Translations under genes and position numbers: made by a program | The notes under the pieces: generated by a model | Seen by the model: only the letters and a program-made list of their open reading frames with translations | What the model was told of the DNA's origin: nothing | The model's database searches: none | DNA from: an uncultured Bacteroidota bacterium | Lineage (GTDB): Bacteria; Bacteroidota; Bacteroidia; Bacteroidales; WCHB1-69 | Direction of reading: 5' to 3' | Length of the DNA stretch: 64,000 bases | Assembly (NCBI GenBank): GCA_902786595.1 | Contig: CADADB010000008.1 | Coordinates: 1-64,000 of the forward strand | In this document: positions 9,492-19,119 of the stretch, piece after piece | Position numbering within the stretch: position 1 is the stretch's first letter | Layout: each line of letters starts with the position of its first letter

Positions 9492-10676
9492 TTATTTCTC
9501 TTTCGAAACACGCATTGTCACAAAGCACAGATACGCCAAGCAGCAGAGCGGCACGATGAAGGCGTAGCGGATGCCGACACCCGCCATGGCGCCCGTGAAC
9601 AACGGCACGATAGCCGCACCCACGATGGCCGTGGTCATCAAACCTGAAATCTCGTTCGACATCTCCGGCTTGTGATCGACACAAATGGAGAAAATGAGCG
9701 GGAAAATGTTGGCGAAACCGACACCAATCAGAATGAAGCTCAACCAAGTGGTGAAAGCATTATACGGCAGGAACAACAACAGGTTGCCGAGGATGGAAAC
9801 CGCCACGGTGATGCCGAGGAATTTCTTCGCGCTCATCTTCTGCAAGATAACACCGCCGAGGAAACGTCCCACAAACAGGGAAATAATCAGCACGATATTG
9901 CCCATCGCGGGAGTCACATTCGTGTTCTCGCTCAAAATTGAGGGGATACGGTTGAACATGGAGGCCTCTGCACCGCAATAGAAGAAGATGGCCAGGAACA
10001 TCATCAGGATGAAGGGATTGCCCAACGCACGGATGCAGTTGCCCAGCGTGGTCGGTTTCTCGTCCGACTTGCTGATGTTGTCGGGCACGAACATGATCAC
10101 CATGACCAGCGTGACCAGCAGCACCACCGCGAAAATCGGGAAAAGGATGCGGAAGCCCATGTCGATGGTTTCACCGCCTTCGGGAGTGAACGAGAACCAG
10201 CCGTACTTCATCAGGGAAGTGCCGATGAGTACCAGAATCAATGAGGTGGAAAGCGTACCGATGGCCTTCAGCGACTGCGCAAAAGAGAGCATACTGGAGT
10301 ACTTGCCTTCGTCGGACACATCGCGGATCAACGGATTGCCGGAAACTTGCAGAATTGTGGCACCCGCCCCCATCAGCAACACCGCCAACAGGATAATCGG
10401 GAAGTTGAAGGCCAGTACCGGAAGCACCGCGCCGGCGAGGAAGAGGATCAGACCGATGGTAAGCATCTTCTTCTTGCCGATTTTGGACTGCCACACGCCC
10501 GTGGGCACTGAAAGGACGCCAAACATGATCATGCCCGAAAGGGACACCAACGAGGCGGTAAACGGTGTGACATTAAACGCTTTCTCCACCACGGAAACGA
10601 GCTGGCCGGCAGCATCGCCGAAGCCCATGGCCAGAAACACGAAAAAGACTGAAATCAGGGATAGTTGTTTCTTCAT
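9492..10676 (-). CDS. Sugar MFS transporter (FHS / FucP-like)
   Basis: Predicted inner-membrane proton-sugar symporter of 394 residues with about twelve hydrophobic segments. The LQVSGNPLI motif (about 117) corresponds to the LQVAANPY signature of the fucose-galactose-glucose (FHS) branch. The usual charged loop after helix 2 (QSKIGKKKM) is present. It lies 72 bp upstream of the GH92 gene on the same strand, so it probably imports the monosaccharide released by that enzyme; mannose is the simplest guess. The start MKKQLSLISVFF leads straight into the first membrane segment. Confidence 0.88.
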   Translation of the reverse strand: MKKQLSLISVFFVFLAMGFGDAAGQLVSVVEKAFNVTPFTASLVSLSGMIMFGVLSVPTGVWQSKIGKKKMLTIGLILFLAGAVLPVLAFNFPIILLAVLLMGAGATILQVSGNPLIRDVSDEGKYSSMLSFAQSLKAIGTLSTSLILVLIGTSLMKYGWFSFTPEGGETIDMGFRILFPIFAVVLLVTLVMVIMFVPDNISKSDEKPTTLGNCIRALGNPFILMMFLAIFFYCGAEASMFNRIPSILSENTNVTPAMGNIVLIISLFVGRFLGGVILQKMSAKKFLGITVAVSILGNLLLFLPYNAFTTWLSFILIGVGFANIFPLIFSICVDHKPEMSNEISGLMTTAIVGAAIVPLFTGAMAGVGIRYAFIVPLCCLAYLCFVTMRVSKEK

Positions 10677-10680
10677 AATT

Positions 10681-10773
10681 ATTAAGGGTTATTGGTTATC
10701 GGTTATTGGTTATAGATGTTTATGGGTTAAGGGTTAAGGGTTAGGGGTTATGGGTTATGGGTTAAGGGTTAGG
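10681..10773. repeat. GGGTTA(A/T) tandem array
   Basis: A run of about thirteen 6-8 bp units (GGTTATT, GGGTTAA, GGGTTAT) fills the gap between two minus-strand genes. The same unit recurs at 48418-48473 and 57627-57672. Confidence 0.85.
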
Positions 10774-10777
10774 GGAA

Positions 10778-12196
10778 TCAATTAATGCGGATGATTTGGA
10801 TTTCTTCTACGTTTAGGCGGACTTTCAACCAGTTGAGCAGGCGACGCTCGGCTTCAGGATGGGTGGTTCCGTCCTTCCACTTCAAATAAATCACCGGCAT
10901 GGGCATTATGGTAAGACTGTCTGCATCGTAACACTGCATCTCCACTATAGCAACTTGCTGAATATCTTTATATTGCGATTTAATTTCCCTAACCACCTGC
11001 TTGGTGTTCTCAGAAGAACCGGTCAGTTTGTCGAGCTGGGCGCGCAGTTGCACAATAACGGAATCCTGACTGTTAATGACGGCATCCTTCTTATCGATGA
11101 TATCCTCGATAAGTTGTGTCTGCTGCGTGATGTCAAGAGCCCCGTCGGTCTGCTTGACAACCAATTTGGCGCGGTCAAGGCCGTACTCGGTCCGCATAAC
11201 CGTCTGCATCCGGGCAATATCCTCCATCGCAAGCGGCTTCCCGATGACGCGCAACGTAATGGTCTGCTCTTTCTTGGTATAGTCATTCTGGGCGTCAATC
11301 AGCTGCACTTTGTCAAAGTAAGAAGTCTGTTGAATGTCATGCACAAACTTGATGGCCTGTGAATTAAATGAAGACTCACGCACAAGGTTGATGGCCATGA
11401 ACACGCTGGGAATCATCACTAAGATGGCAAAGATATACATCATCCTCCTAACCGCTTTGAGACGGGTTTGGTTCATGTAGCGTTTCTGCGGGAAACCGAG
11501 GAAACGCACGATGATGAAGGTTGCCAGAGCAATGAAGAAAGAGTTGATGAAAAAGAGGTAGGTGGCACCGCCGAAGAATCGCATCTGCCATGTAGCCAAA
11601 CCGTAGCCGGCAGTGCACAGCGGGGGCATCAATGCGGTGGCGATGGCCACACCGGAAATCACCGTGAACGGCTGGCTTTTGCGCGAGGTGGCCACAATGC
11701 CGGCCAGACCGCCGAAAAAGGCGATGATGACATCGAAAATCGTGGGACGAATGCGCGCCAGCAGTTCCGACTGCGCTTCGTTCAAAGGCGATATCAAAAA
11801 ATACAGCGTTGAGGTCACCAGACTGATCGCCACCATGATAAGGAAATTCCGCAACGACCTTCTGAGCAAATCCTCGTCAAGGATACCGATGGAGAGTCCT
11901 ACACCCGTGATGGGTCCCATAATGGGCGAAATCAACATGGCGCCGATGATGACCGCCGTGGAATTCACATTCAACCCGACAGAAGCAACGATGATAGCGA
12001 ACGCCAGCACCCACAAGTTAACCCCACGGAATTCCACACTGTTGGAGATATACTTGACCGTCGCCTCGTAATCCGTATCTTCTTTTAGCTGGGTATAAGC
12101 CAGCACATCATACCAGAACTTCCGTATCCACACACGGAAACTATGATGCCTCTTGACGGGGGTTGCGGTTTCGTTTATTTGGGATTCTTCTTCCAT
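10778..12196 (-). CDS. DUF389 / TIGR00341 family membrane protein
   Basis: Integral membrane protein of 472 residues with unknown transport or sensing role. About six hydrophobic helices lie between residues 55 and 275 and include the family-typical IIGAMLISPIMGPITGVGLS (about 85-105) and ALMPPLCTAGYGLA (about 190-203). The C-terminal 190 residues are soluble, with a coiled-coil-like stretch near 365-415 (KDAVINSQDSVIVQLRAQLD). There is no obvious partner: the hisS gene lies upstream with two simple-repeat arrays in between. Confidence 0.85.
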   Translation of the reverse strand: MEEESQINETATPVKRHHSFRVWIRKFWYDVLAYTQLKEDTDYEATVKYISNSVEFRGVNLWVLAFAIIVASVGLNVNSTAVIIGAMLISPIMGPITGVGLSIGILDEDLLRRSLRNFLIMVAISLVTSTLYFLISPLNEAQSELLARIRPTIFDVIIAFFGGLAGIVATSRKSQPFTVISGVAIATALMPPLCTAGYGLATWQMRFFGGATYLFFINSFFIALATFIIVRFLGFPQKRYMNQTRLKAVRRMMYIFAILVMIPSVFMAINLVRESSFNSQAIKFVHDIQQTSYFDKVQLIDAQNDYTKKEQTITLRVIGKPLAMEDIARMQTVMRTEYGLDRAKLVVKQTDGALDITQQTQLIEDIIDKKDAVINSQDSVIVQLRAQLDKLTGSSENTKQVVREIKSQYKDIQQVAIVEMQCYDADSLTIMPMPVIYLKWKDGTTHPEAERRLLNWLKVRLNVEEIQIIRIN

Positions 12197-12219
12197 AATG
12201 TAGGATGTAGAATGAAGAA

Positions 12220-12315
12220 TAATTATGAATGATGAATGATGAATGATGAATAAACCATGACGAAAATGGGAATCTTAATTATCAATTATCAATTATCCAT
12301 TATCCATTATCCATT
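12220..12315. repeat. Two simple arrays: ATGATGA units, then TCAATTA/TCCATTA units
   Basis: A run of ATGAATG/ATGATGA (12222-12252) is followed by a 7-bp AATTATC/CATTATC array (12274-12316). The second array reaches the hisS stop codon. Confidence 0.85.
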
Positions 12316-13674
12316 TTATCGGATCATCCCAACAATGTCCTTGACCGTGACGGCCTGCTGTTCGCCGGTCTGCATGTTCTTCAAAGTATAAACACCTTGG
12401 TTACGTTCGTTCTCACCGGCCATGATGACGTAGGGGATGCTTTTGGCGTTGGCATAGTTCATCTGTTTGCCGATTTTCGCGCTGTCGGGGTAGATTTCTG
12501 CAGGGATACCGGCATCACGGAGCGCTTTCAGACCTTTGAGGGCGTAGATTTCGTCTTCGCCGCCGAAATTCACGAACATCGCCGTGATGGGGGTGAGAAT
12601 GTGCTGCGGGAAGAGGTTCAGCTCGTTGAGCACATCGTAAATGCGTTCGGCACCGTAGGAGATGCCCACGCCCGACATGTTCTTCAGTCCGAAGATGCCC
12701 GTGAGGTTGTCGTAGCGGCCACCCCCGGAGATGCTGCCCATCGCCACGTCCAGCGCCTTGATCTCGAAGATGGCACCCGTGTAGTAGTTCAGACCGCGAG
12801 CAAGCGTCACATCTATTTCCAGACGAGTGTCAATCTGCATTTTAGCCACATAATCCAACACCTTGCGCAACTCCGCGACACCTTGAAGTCCGGTTTCGGA
12901 ACCGGCCAGCATCTGTTCCAATTTCTGCAAGACCTCCTCATTGGACAAGCCGTTGAGTTCAAACAGCGGGGCCATTCCGCAGATCGCATCTTGTGAGATG
13001 CCGCGTTCCAGCATCTCGGCGCAGACGGCATCGCGCCCGATTTTGTCGAGTTTGTCGAGAGCCACACAAAGGTCGGTGACTTGGTCGAGGTTACAGAAAA
13101 TTTCCGCGATACCGCTGAGGATCTTGCGGTTATTGATTTTCATCACGATATTGATGCCGAAGGCGCGGAACACTTCGTCGGTGATTTCCACCAGTTCGGC
13201 CTCGTTGAGCAGCGAGTTGCTGCCGATGATATCGACATCGCACTGGTAAAATTCGCGGTAACGTCCTTTCTGCGGACGGTCGGCGCGCCACACCGGCTGC
13301 ATCTGGTAGCGCTTGAACGGGAAGGTGAGCTCGTTCTGGTGTTGCACGATGAAACGGGCGAAAGGAACGGTCAAATCGTAGCGAAGTCCTTTCTCGCAAA
13401 GCTGGGCCGCCAGTTTGTTCGTGCTCTGTGTTTCATCTTGGAAGTCAACTCCTTTCGTGAAATCGCCGGAATTGAGAATCTTAAAAAGCAGACGGTCGCC
13501 TTCTTCGCCGTACTTGCCCATAAGGGTGGAGAGGTTCTCCATGGCCGGGGTTTCAATAGGGAGACAGGCATGTTTGTGAAAGACCTTGCGGATGGTGTCA
13601 AAAATATAGTTGCGCCGCATCATCTCGACGGGCGTGAAATCGCGTGTACCTTTTGGAATAGAGGGTTTTACCAT
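12316..13674 (-). CDS. hisS: Histidyl-tRNA synthetase
   Basis: Class II synthetase charging tRNA-His, 452 residues. Motif 1 lies in the [11 protein letters not shown] start region, motif 2 is [26 protein letters not shown] (about 120-145), the HisA/HisB histidine-specific motif is [14 protein letters not shown] (about 290), and motif 3 is [10 protein letters not shown] plus [13 protein letters not shown]. The last 95 residues are the anticodon-binding domain. The start is [13 protein letters not shown], with a good -7 box 30 bp upstream. Confidence 0.98.
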   Translation of the reverse strand: MVKPSIPKGTRDFTPVEMMRRNYIFDTIRKVFHKHACLPIETPAMENLSTLMGKYGEEGDRLLFKILNSGDFTKGVDFQDETQSTNKLAAQLCEKGLRYDLTVPFARFIVQHQNELTFPFKRYQMQPVWRADRPQKGRYREFYQCDVDIIGSNSLLNEAELVEITDEVFRAFGINIVMKINNRKILSGIAEIFCNLDQVTDLCVALDKLDKIGRDAVCAEMLERGISQDAICGMAPLFELNGLSNEEVLQKLEQMLAGSETGLQGVAELRKVLDYVAKMQIDTRLEIDVTLARGLNYYTGAIFEIKALDVAMGSISGGGRYDNLTGIFGLKNMSGVGISYGAERIYDVLNELNLFPQHILTPITAMFVNFGGEDEIYALKGLKALRDAGIPAEIYPDSAKIGKQMNYANAKSIPYVIMAGENERNQGVYTLKNMQTGEQQAVTVKDIVGMIR

Positions 13675-13700
13675 ATTTAGAAATATTTCAAAACAATCGG

Positions 13701-13708
13701 CAAAGATA
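13701..13708 (-). promoter_or_regulatory. -7 box for hisS
   Basis: TATCTTTG on the minus strand, 27 bp from the start codon. Confidence 0.6.
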
Positions 13709-13790
13709 CGATTTTTTTTGCTTTTGGATTATTGACTTTAAAATTCAAGTATATATTATACACAAAGTATTTTAACTTGCAGAAAATTAG

Positions 13791-13798
13791 TATCTTTG
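13791..13798 (+). promoter_or_regulatory. -7 box for the giant T9SS-type protein
   Basis: TATCTTTG, giving a 5' leader of about 125 nt before the start at 13929. The upstream -33 region is weak. Confidence 0.5.
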
Positions 13799-13928
13799 TG
13801 CGCTGCTTTACACAACCAGCACATTTTATGTAAAGCTTTAAAAATAAAATACTTAAGAACATCTTTATATGGGGGAGAAATACTTTTTTTTGACGCATGA
13901 CAATCTAAAAGGGGAAAAACGCACCGGA

Positions 13929-16900
13929 ATGTGCAGGAAATCCTTGGTTCGGACAGTTTGTTTTGCCATTTTTTTTCTCGTTTTCGCTTTTGCCGGATAC
14001 GGACAGACGGAGCCGTTCCCTTATTCCATTTCGGTGACCACAGTGCCCGGGAAATGTTACGACGATTGCCGAATTATCATTAAAATATACGATGACAACG
14101 GCAACGAAGTGCTTGTAAATCCACAGACCCATAACGCGCAGGATCTCAACACCTACCCGCTTTACAACATCCAATATCATTATCGTAATGTCAGCACGGG
14201 CACCAACATTCACTATGACACGGTGAACAATATTCAAGTCACCAACGGCATCTATTGTGTTGGGGTCATCGGACACGTCCCTGTGACTAACCCTGGAGGA
14301 GTCCTGGACTACGTGCTGGTGGACACGACCGTCTGCAATGTGGAGGTGTCCACCAACTACGACCACATGGAGGCCTCCATACTGTCAGCGCAGGCGCGCA
14401 ACGATTACGAATGGTATTGGGACGAAAACAACACCCGCGAGTTCTGCGGCTGGCGGCCATCCTTCGGCTGTTCAGACCGCGGGCGTATCCAGTTGAAAAT
14501 CACCAAGGGCAAATTCCCCTATCGCGTGCTCATCCTCGACGCCGCTCAGGACACCGTCCGCAATGTCACCTTCTACCAACGGCAGCAGTCAGGCGAGGAC
14601 TCCCTCTTTGCCGACTTCCGCGACTACTACACTTTCGACCAGATGCCCGTCGGCGACTACAGCATCCGGGTGTCCGACTCTTGCGACTATGCTCTCTGGC
14701 TCTCCATCAACATCCCCGACGCACATCCAACCTATATTGACAGATACTGCCAAAACAACATCAACTGCCCCGACAGCAATGTTGTCTATTTTCAATTTTC
14801 CAAAAACTGCAATGTAGGGCTTCACGACTATGACAAATCCTACTTCGACAGCATTTTCCAATACCGCTTTGTCAATCCCGGAGGAGACACTACCATGTGG
14901 TATTCCCAGGGATTTAACATCTGGGATCCCAATTGGTCATACGTTTCAGACACTCTCGCGCAAATCAGCAACTATTGCCAACTGTATGGCGACACGATAT
15001 TGTTCCAAATCCGCGACTTATGCCTTGACACCATCTATTCCGGTTCTTTTTATTTCTACCCATACTTCGACTTTGTGGACGAGATCAACCCTTTTTCCAT
15101 TGATGTCATCTCCACTCCTGACACCTGTATCATTCACGCCATTTCTGGTATGACCACCCAAACCTACAATTACTATGGCTACCCATGGTGGTGTGAAGGA
15201 TGTACTGGATGGAACGACAACACGGGTTGGTCAACCGATATCGGCAGTCGTTTCTACACCTGCCCCATCTCCTACGATGTGTGGTCGGCGGTGGACTCCA
15301 CTCTCATCGCCCACAACGAGAGTGACGATTTCAGCTGGCTTTCCGCGCCTGTGACCTTTATGGTGGACACTGTCCTCCCCGTCCATATCACCATAACAGA
15401 TGCCAAAGGGTGTTTGCTCACCACACGAGACGAAGTGTTCACATTCGATGTGGAAAATGCCGGGGATGTTCCTTACCCCTACATCACCCGCTGTAATTAT
15501 GATGACGGTTGGTGGTGGAATGGATGTTGTTGGGACCGATACCTTTATATCCGTCAAGACATTAATGCGAATCTCTATCGTCAAAACGTGACCGTGCAAA
15601 TTATCAACAGTCCATTGTACAACCAGTTCAACCTCACGGCCACATGTCAGAACGGGGAATGGAGTTATATCACGGAAGACACTGGCAACCAGCACACATA
15701 CGCCGAATTTTACAGTGACGAAAACGGTTGGCAGGTCACGGTCAGGGATTCGACATGTCTGGCTCCCGGAAGATACGTTTTTGTCGTTACCACTCCCTGC
15801 GGTGTTGACACTGTGGAATATGTGTGGGAAGACGGTTTTTACTACGACTCCCTCGCACTGGATCCTTTGCCTCAATACGACATGCAACAAATCTGTGATC
15901 GGTTGTTGGTGCACCCGCATTCCTATACAATGAACCGATATGCTTACTACATTGACCCCAACATTGACAACAATGAGACTATTTTAGACATGTACGAGAC
16001 ATGGTCAGAGTCTCGGGTGGCAGACGGCGTGGCGGGCGGCTACACCGAATGGCCCGATGGCAATGGCAATTTCACATTCACCATTCCAGGACAATATATC
16101 ATCGAGACTCATTCCTGGGAAAGCTGCCCAAGTTTGTACCATTACGACACTGTCGAGTACGTCCCTGTGTATGTGGACTTCGACCTCGGTTTCGCCATTT
16201 TATGTGACAATCTCTCAAACACAGGATTCATATCGGTGCATGCCATCAACGGTTCAGCGCCTTACACTTACTATCTGTTCGGCCAGCCCGACATGCAGGG
16301 TGAGATTATCGGGACCAGCGATGCCGGACGTTTCACCAACGTCCAGATGATGTCGGGACAACAATTCTCCGTAATGGTAGAGGACTCATGTCACAACAGT
16401 TTCTACATCAACCTGACGGCCACTCCCATCAGCCAGAGCGCTTTGGCATGGGAGTTCGGCGACTTTATCGGCAGCGGCCACTGCGAAGGTGACAGCATCC
16501 ATATCGCCGCATTACCCTTCGCCTTTGACGTTTCCTATCAATGGACTGGTCCTAACGGTTTCAGCAGCACCGACCGCGAAAACCACATCTACCTACCTTA
16601 CGGAAGTGAAAGCGGCTACTACAGGTTGGAAGTGCTCAACACCGGTTGCGAAACGCAAGTCATGGACAGTGTCTATATCGCAGTGATCCAAGCACCCCGA
16701 ATCACCATTCTGAGCGACACCACCGTTTGCTCAGGCGATGGCGTCACCCTTGGCTTTCTGGTGCAAGGTAGCGGCCCTGTGACTTTTGACATAGCACACA
16801 GCGGTGCTCCGGCTTCCGGCAGCAGCACTTTCACCGCAAACCCTGGCAGCACCATTTACCAACACTACCCCATCGAATCCGACAACTTGTTTTGGCCAGA

Positions 16901-19007
16901 GAACATCTCCGATACGCGATGCACATATGAGCATGTCATTGACACCGTTCAGGTTTTGCTTTTCAACCCGGCTGTGTCTGCGCCGCCAACACCTTACACG
17001 GTGGACGGCTACGCTTGTTACAACCATACCGCCAGCTTACGCGCATCATCCAACATATCAACACCATACTATGTATATTGGTATCAAGACACTCGACAAC
17101 AGACGCTTTTGCAATGTGACACTATCTTTAATCCTGCCAACAGTTCCACCTTGTTTGTCAACAACGTAATAGAAGACACCACGGTTTATGTCACTATCGC
17201 CAATGCATCGCAATGTGCAGCCACCTACGGTGCCCTTAACCACATCGTGAACATGCACAACGGTTCGACATCATTGCTTCCCGGTGAGGGCGCCCGCCTG
17301 TATGACAGTGGCGGAGAACTGGGAAACTACGGCGACAGCGAGAGTTTCACGCACACCTTCAGCTGTCCGGGCGAAACCCGTCTGGACCTGTCGTTCAACA
17401 ATGTCGATCTTGCCATTGGGGACACCCTCTATATTTATTCCGGTGCCACAGCGGCATCCAACGCCTTATTGACGAAACTCTCACATAACGCATCCACCAA
17501 CCCATTGATTGTCAATCAGTCAGCAGTCACATTCAAGTTCATCTCCAACTGGGCAAACAACCGTGAAGGATGGAGCGTTGACATTTTCACCAGCGTTCCC
17601 ATGACCCCGGTCTCAGCCCACGTCAGCCCGCTCAACTACGACACCGTCGCCGCCGTGCTCTGCACGTCAGAGACCCCTTATCCTAACCTCTATTTCCCGA
17701 ATTTGGACATCAGCCAGCCGACGGTCTATCTCACCGACACGATTTTTTCCTCTGACGACGGATGCCAAACCGCCGTGCATCTGAATGTTATCGTCAACCC
17801 GGTTTCCCATACGGATCTCCATGACACCCTGATGCCCTGCCAGCTGCCCGTTTCCTGGAACGGCGTCACCTTCAGCGATTTCGGCACGCAATCCATCACC
17901 ATGAACAACATTTTCGGTTGCGACAGTATCATAACCATGACCATCCATTGGGGACCACCGGCGGATTCCACCACCGTTTACGACACGATCGTGGAGAACC
18001 AGCTTCCCTATCATATCAACGGATTGACATTCAACGGACCAGGAGTCCAGGTTGCCACTTTGACAAATCATGACGGCTGTGACAGCGTTGTCACGGTGCA
18101 TCTGTTCGTTCACTACAATGTTCTTGCCGAAGCCGACTCCACCATTTGCGACAATGAACTGCCGTTCTTGTGGAATGGTGTCACTTTCACTCAAAACGAC
18201 ACCCAGACGGTGGTTTTGACCTCCCACACCGGCGCCGACAGCACCTTGACCATGCGACTATTCGTGAATCCCACCAGTTTGACTGTTTTCACGGATACCA
18301 CCTGCCAACACACCTCTTACAACGGCTTCGGGTTCTCGCTTTCAGAATCTGAAACCACGGTGCCGGGAGTCACCACGCTTTACCGAACTGAAACCAACAT
18401 CTTTAACTGCGACAGTGTCATCAAGCTGGAGCTGCTTGTCACACCTGTCATCATCCCCGATTTCTTTGCCGAGCCAGACAAGGCCATCCTCACGGAAAAT
18501 CCAGACATCCAATTCACCAACCTTACCAACATTGATGATCTTTCGGGCATGAATTACTTTTGGGCTTGGGATTTTGGCGATGGGACAACGGATACCACAG
18601 ACGCTCTTCAGACAAGCCACCTTTATTCGCAATGGGGAGATTTCACCGTTTCACTGACTTTGAATGTGAACGAGTGTGTATCGGAATACAGCGTTCCTGT
18701 CATCATCGAAGCCGAACTTGTTTTCCCGAACGTCATCACCCCCAATGGTGACGGCATCAATGATGTATTCGTCATCAAGGACATGAACCCTGAGCGTGCG
18801 AACAGATTGGTCATTGTGGACCGTTGGGGCAAGACCGTATTCGATCAGCAAAACTACCAGACATATATGAAAGACGAACAGATTTACAATGCTGAAGACG
18901 GTTTTGGCATGGGTGATTTGTCCGCAGGCGTTTACTTTTACACGTTCTTCTATGAAGGAGCTGTGCGTACCGTACGGTTTAGCGGCTCCATCACGATTAT
19001 CAAGTAG
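13929..19007 (+). CDS. Giant secreted protein with gliding-motility/T9SS C-terminal domain
   Basis: Probable cell-surface or secreted protein of 1692 residues with no catalytic motif seen. I start at MCRKSLVRTV, which gives a clean signal peptide (cleaved near GYGQ); the 20 residues upstream in frame look untranslated. The first 1100 residues are aromatic- and Asp-rich beta-type sequence. A CUB-like domain follows (about 1117-1222), then four degenerate repeats of about 70 residues (about 1292-1504) with the pattern LP..WNGVTF...T...T..GCDS..T..L.V, a PKD domain with WDFGDGT (about 1539-1594) and a CHU_C-type end with FPNVITPNGDGINDVF (1596-1692). The end domain is known to mark export by type 9 secretion. 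Adhesion is an inference. Confidence 0.88.
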   Translation: MCRKSLVRTVCFAIFFLVFAFAGYGQTEPFPYSISVTTVPGKCYDDCRIIIKIYDDNGNEVLVNPQTHNAQDLNTYPLYNIQYHYRNVSTGTNIHYDTVNNIQVTNGIYCVGVIGHVPVTNPGGVLDYVLVDTTVCNVEVSTNYDHMEASILSAQARNDYEWYWDENNTREFCGWRPSFGCSDRGRIQLKITKGKFPYRVLILDAAQDTVRNVTFYQRQQSGEDSLFADFRDYYTFDQMPVGDYSIRVSDSCDYALWLSINIPDAHPTYIDRYCQNNINCPDSNVVYFQFSKNCNVGLHDYDKSYFDSIFQYRFVNPGGDTTMWYSQGFNIWDPNWSYVSDTLAQISNYCQLYGDTILFQIRDLCLDTIYSGSFYFYPYFDFVDEINPFSIDVISTPDTCIIHAISGMTTQTYNYYGYPWWCEGCTGWNDNTGWSTDIGSRFYTCPISYDVWSAVDSTLIAHNESDDFSWLSAPVTFMVDTVLPVHITITDAKGCLLTTRDEVFTFDVENAGDVPYPYITRCNYDDGWWWNGCCWDRYLYIRQDINANLYRQNVTVQIINSPLYNQFNLTATCQNGEWSYITEDTGNQHTYAEFYSDENGWQVTVRDSTCLAPGRYVFVVTTPCGVDTVEYVWEDGFYYDSLALDPLPQYDMQQICDRLLVHPHSYTMNRYAYYIDPNIDNNETILDMYETWSESRVADGVAGGYTEWPDGNGNFTFTIPGQYIIETHSWESCPSLYHYDTVEYVPVYVDFDLGFAILCDNLSNTGFISVHAINGSAPYTYYLFGQPDMQGEIIGTSDAGRFTNVQMMSGQQFSVMVEDSCHNSFYINLTATPISQSALAWEFGDFIGSGHCEGDSIHIAALPFAFDVSYQWTGPNGFSSTDRENHIYLPYGSESGYYRLEVLNTGCETQVMDSVYIAVIQAPRITILSDTTVCSGDGVTLGFLVQGSGPVTFDIAHSGAPASGSSTFTANPGSTIYQHYPIESDNLFWPENISDTRCTYEHVIDTVQVLLFNPAVSAPPTPYTVDGYACYNHTASLRASSNISTPYYVYWYQDTRQQTLLQCDTIFNPANSSTLFVNNVIEDTTVYVTIANASQCAATYGALNHIVNMHNGSTSLLPGEGARLYDSGGELGNYGDSESFTHTFSCPGETRLDLSFNNVDLAIGDTLYIYSGATAASNALLTKLSHNASTNPLIVNQSAVTFKFISNWANNREGWSVDIFTSVPMTPVSAHVSPLNYDTVAAVLCTSETPYPNLYFPNLDISQPTVYLTDTIFSSDDGCQTAVHLNVIVNPVSHTDLHDTLMPCQLPVSWNGVTFSDFGTQSITMNNIFGCDSIITMTIHWGPPADSTTVYDTIVENQLPYHINGLTFNGPGVQVATLTNHDGCDSVVTVHLFVHYNVLAEADSTICDNELPFLWNGVTFTQNDTQTVVLTSHTGADSTLTMRLFVNPTSLTVFTDTTCQHTSYNGFGFSLSESETTVPGVTTLYRTETNIFNCDSVIKLELLVTPVIIPDFFAEPDKAILTENPDIQFTNLTNIDDLSGMNYFWAWDFGDGTTDTTDALQTSHLYSQWGDFTVSLTLNVNECVSEYSVPVIIEAELVFPNVITPNGDGINDVFVIKDMNPERANRLVIVDRWGKTVFDQQNYQTYMKDEQIYNAEDGFGMGDLSAGVYFYTFFYEGAVRTVRFSGSITIIK

Positions 19008-19067
19008 AGACATTTCGCCAAACGGCTCTTCAGGCGTTTCAATATCTGTATATGTTTGTAATTTATG

Positions 19068-19075
19068 TACTTTTG
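19068..19075 (+). promoter_or_regulatory. -7 box for the M3 peptidase
   Basis: TACTTTTG, 44 bp upstream of the start codon; matches TAnnTTTG. Confidence 0.55.
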
Positions 19076-19119
19076 CACCGTCTTAAAAAGGAAATTATGC
19101 ATATCCAAATATTCGCAAT

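Noticed and set aside
13862..13928. An N-terminal extension of the giant protein (MGEKYFFLTH...)
   Set aside because: It would bury the signal peptide; MCRKSLVRTV gives a standard one.
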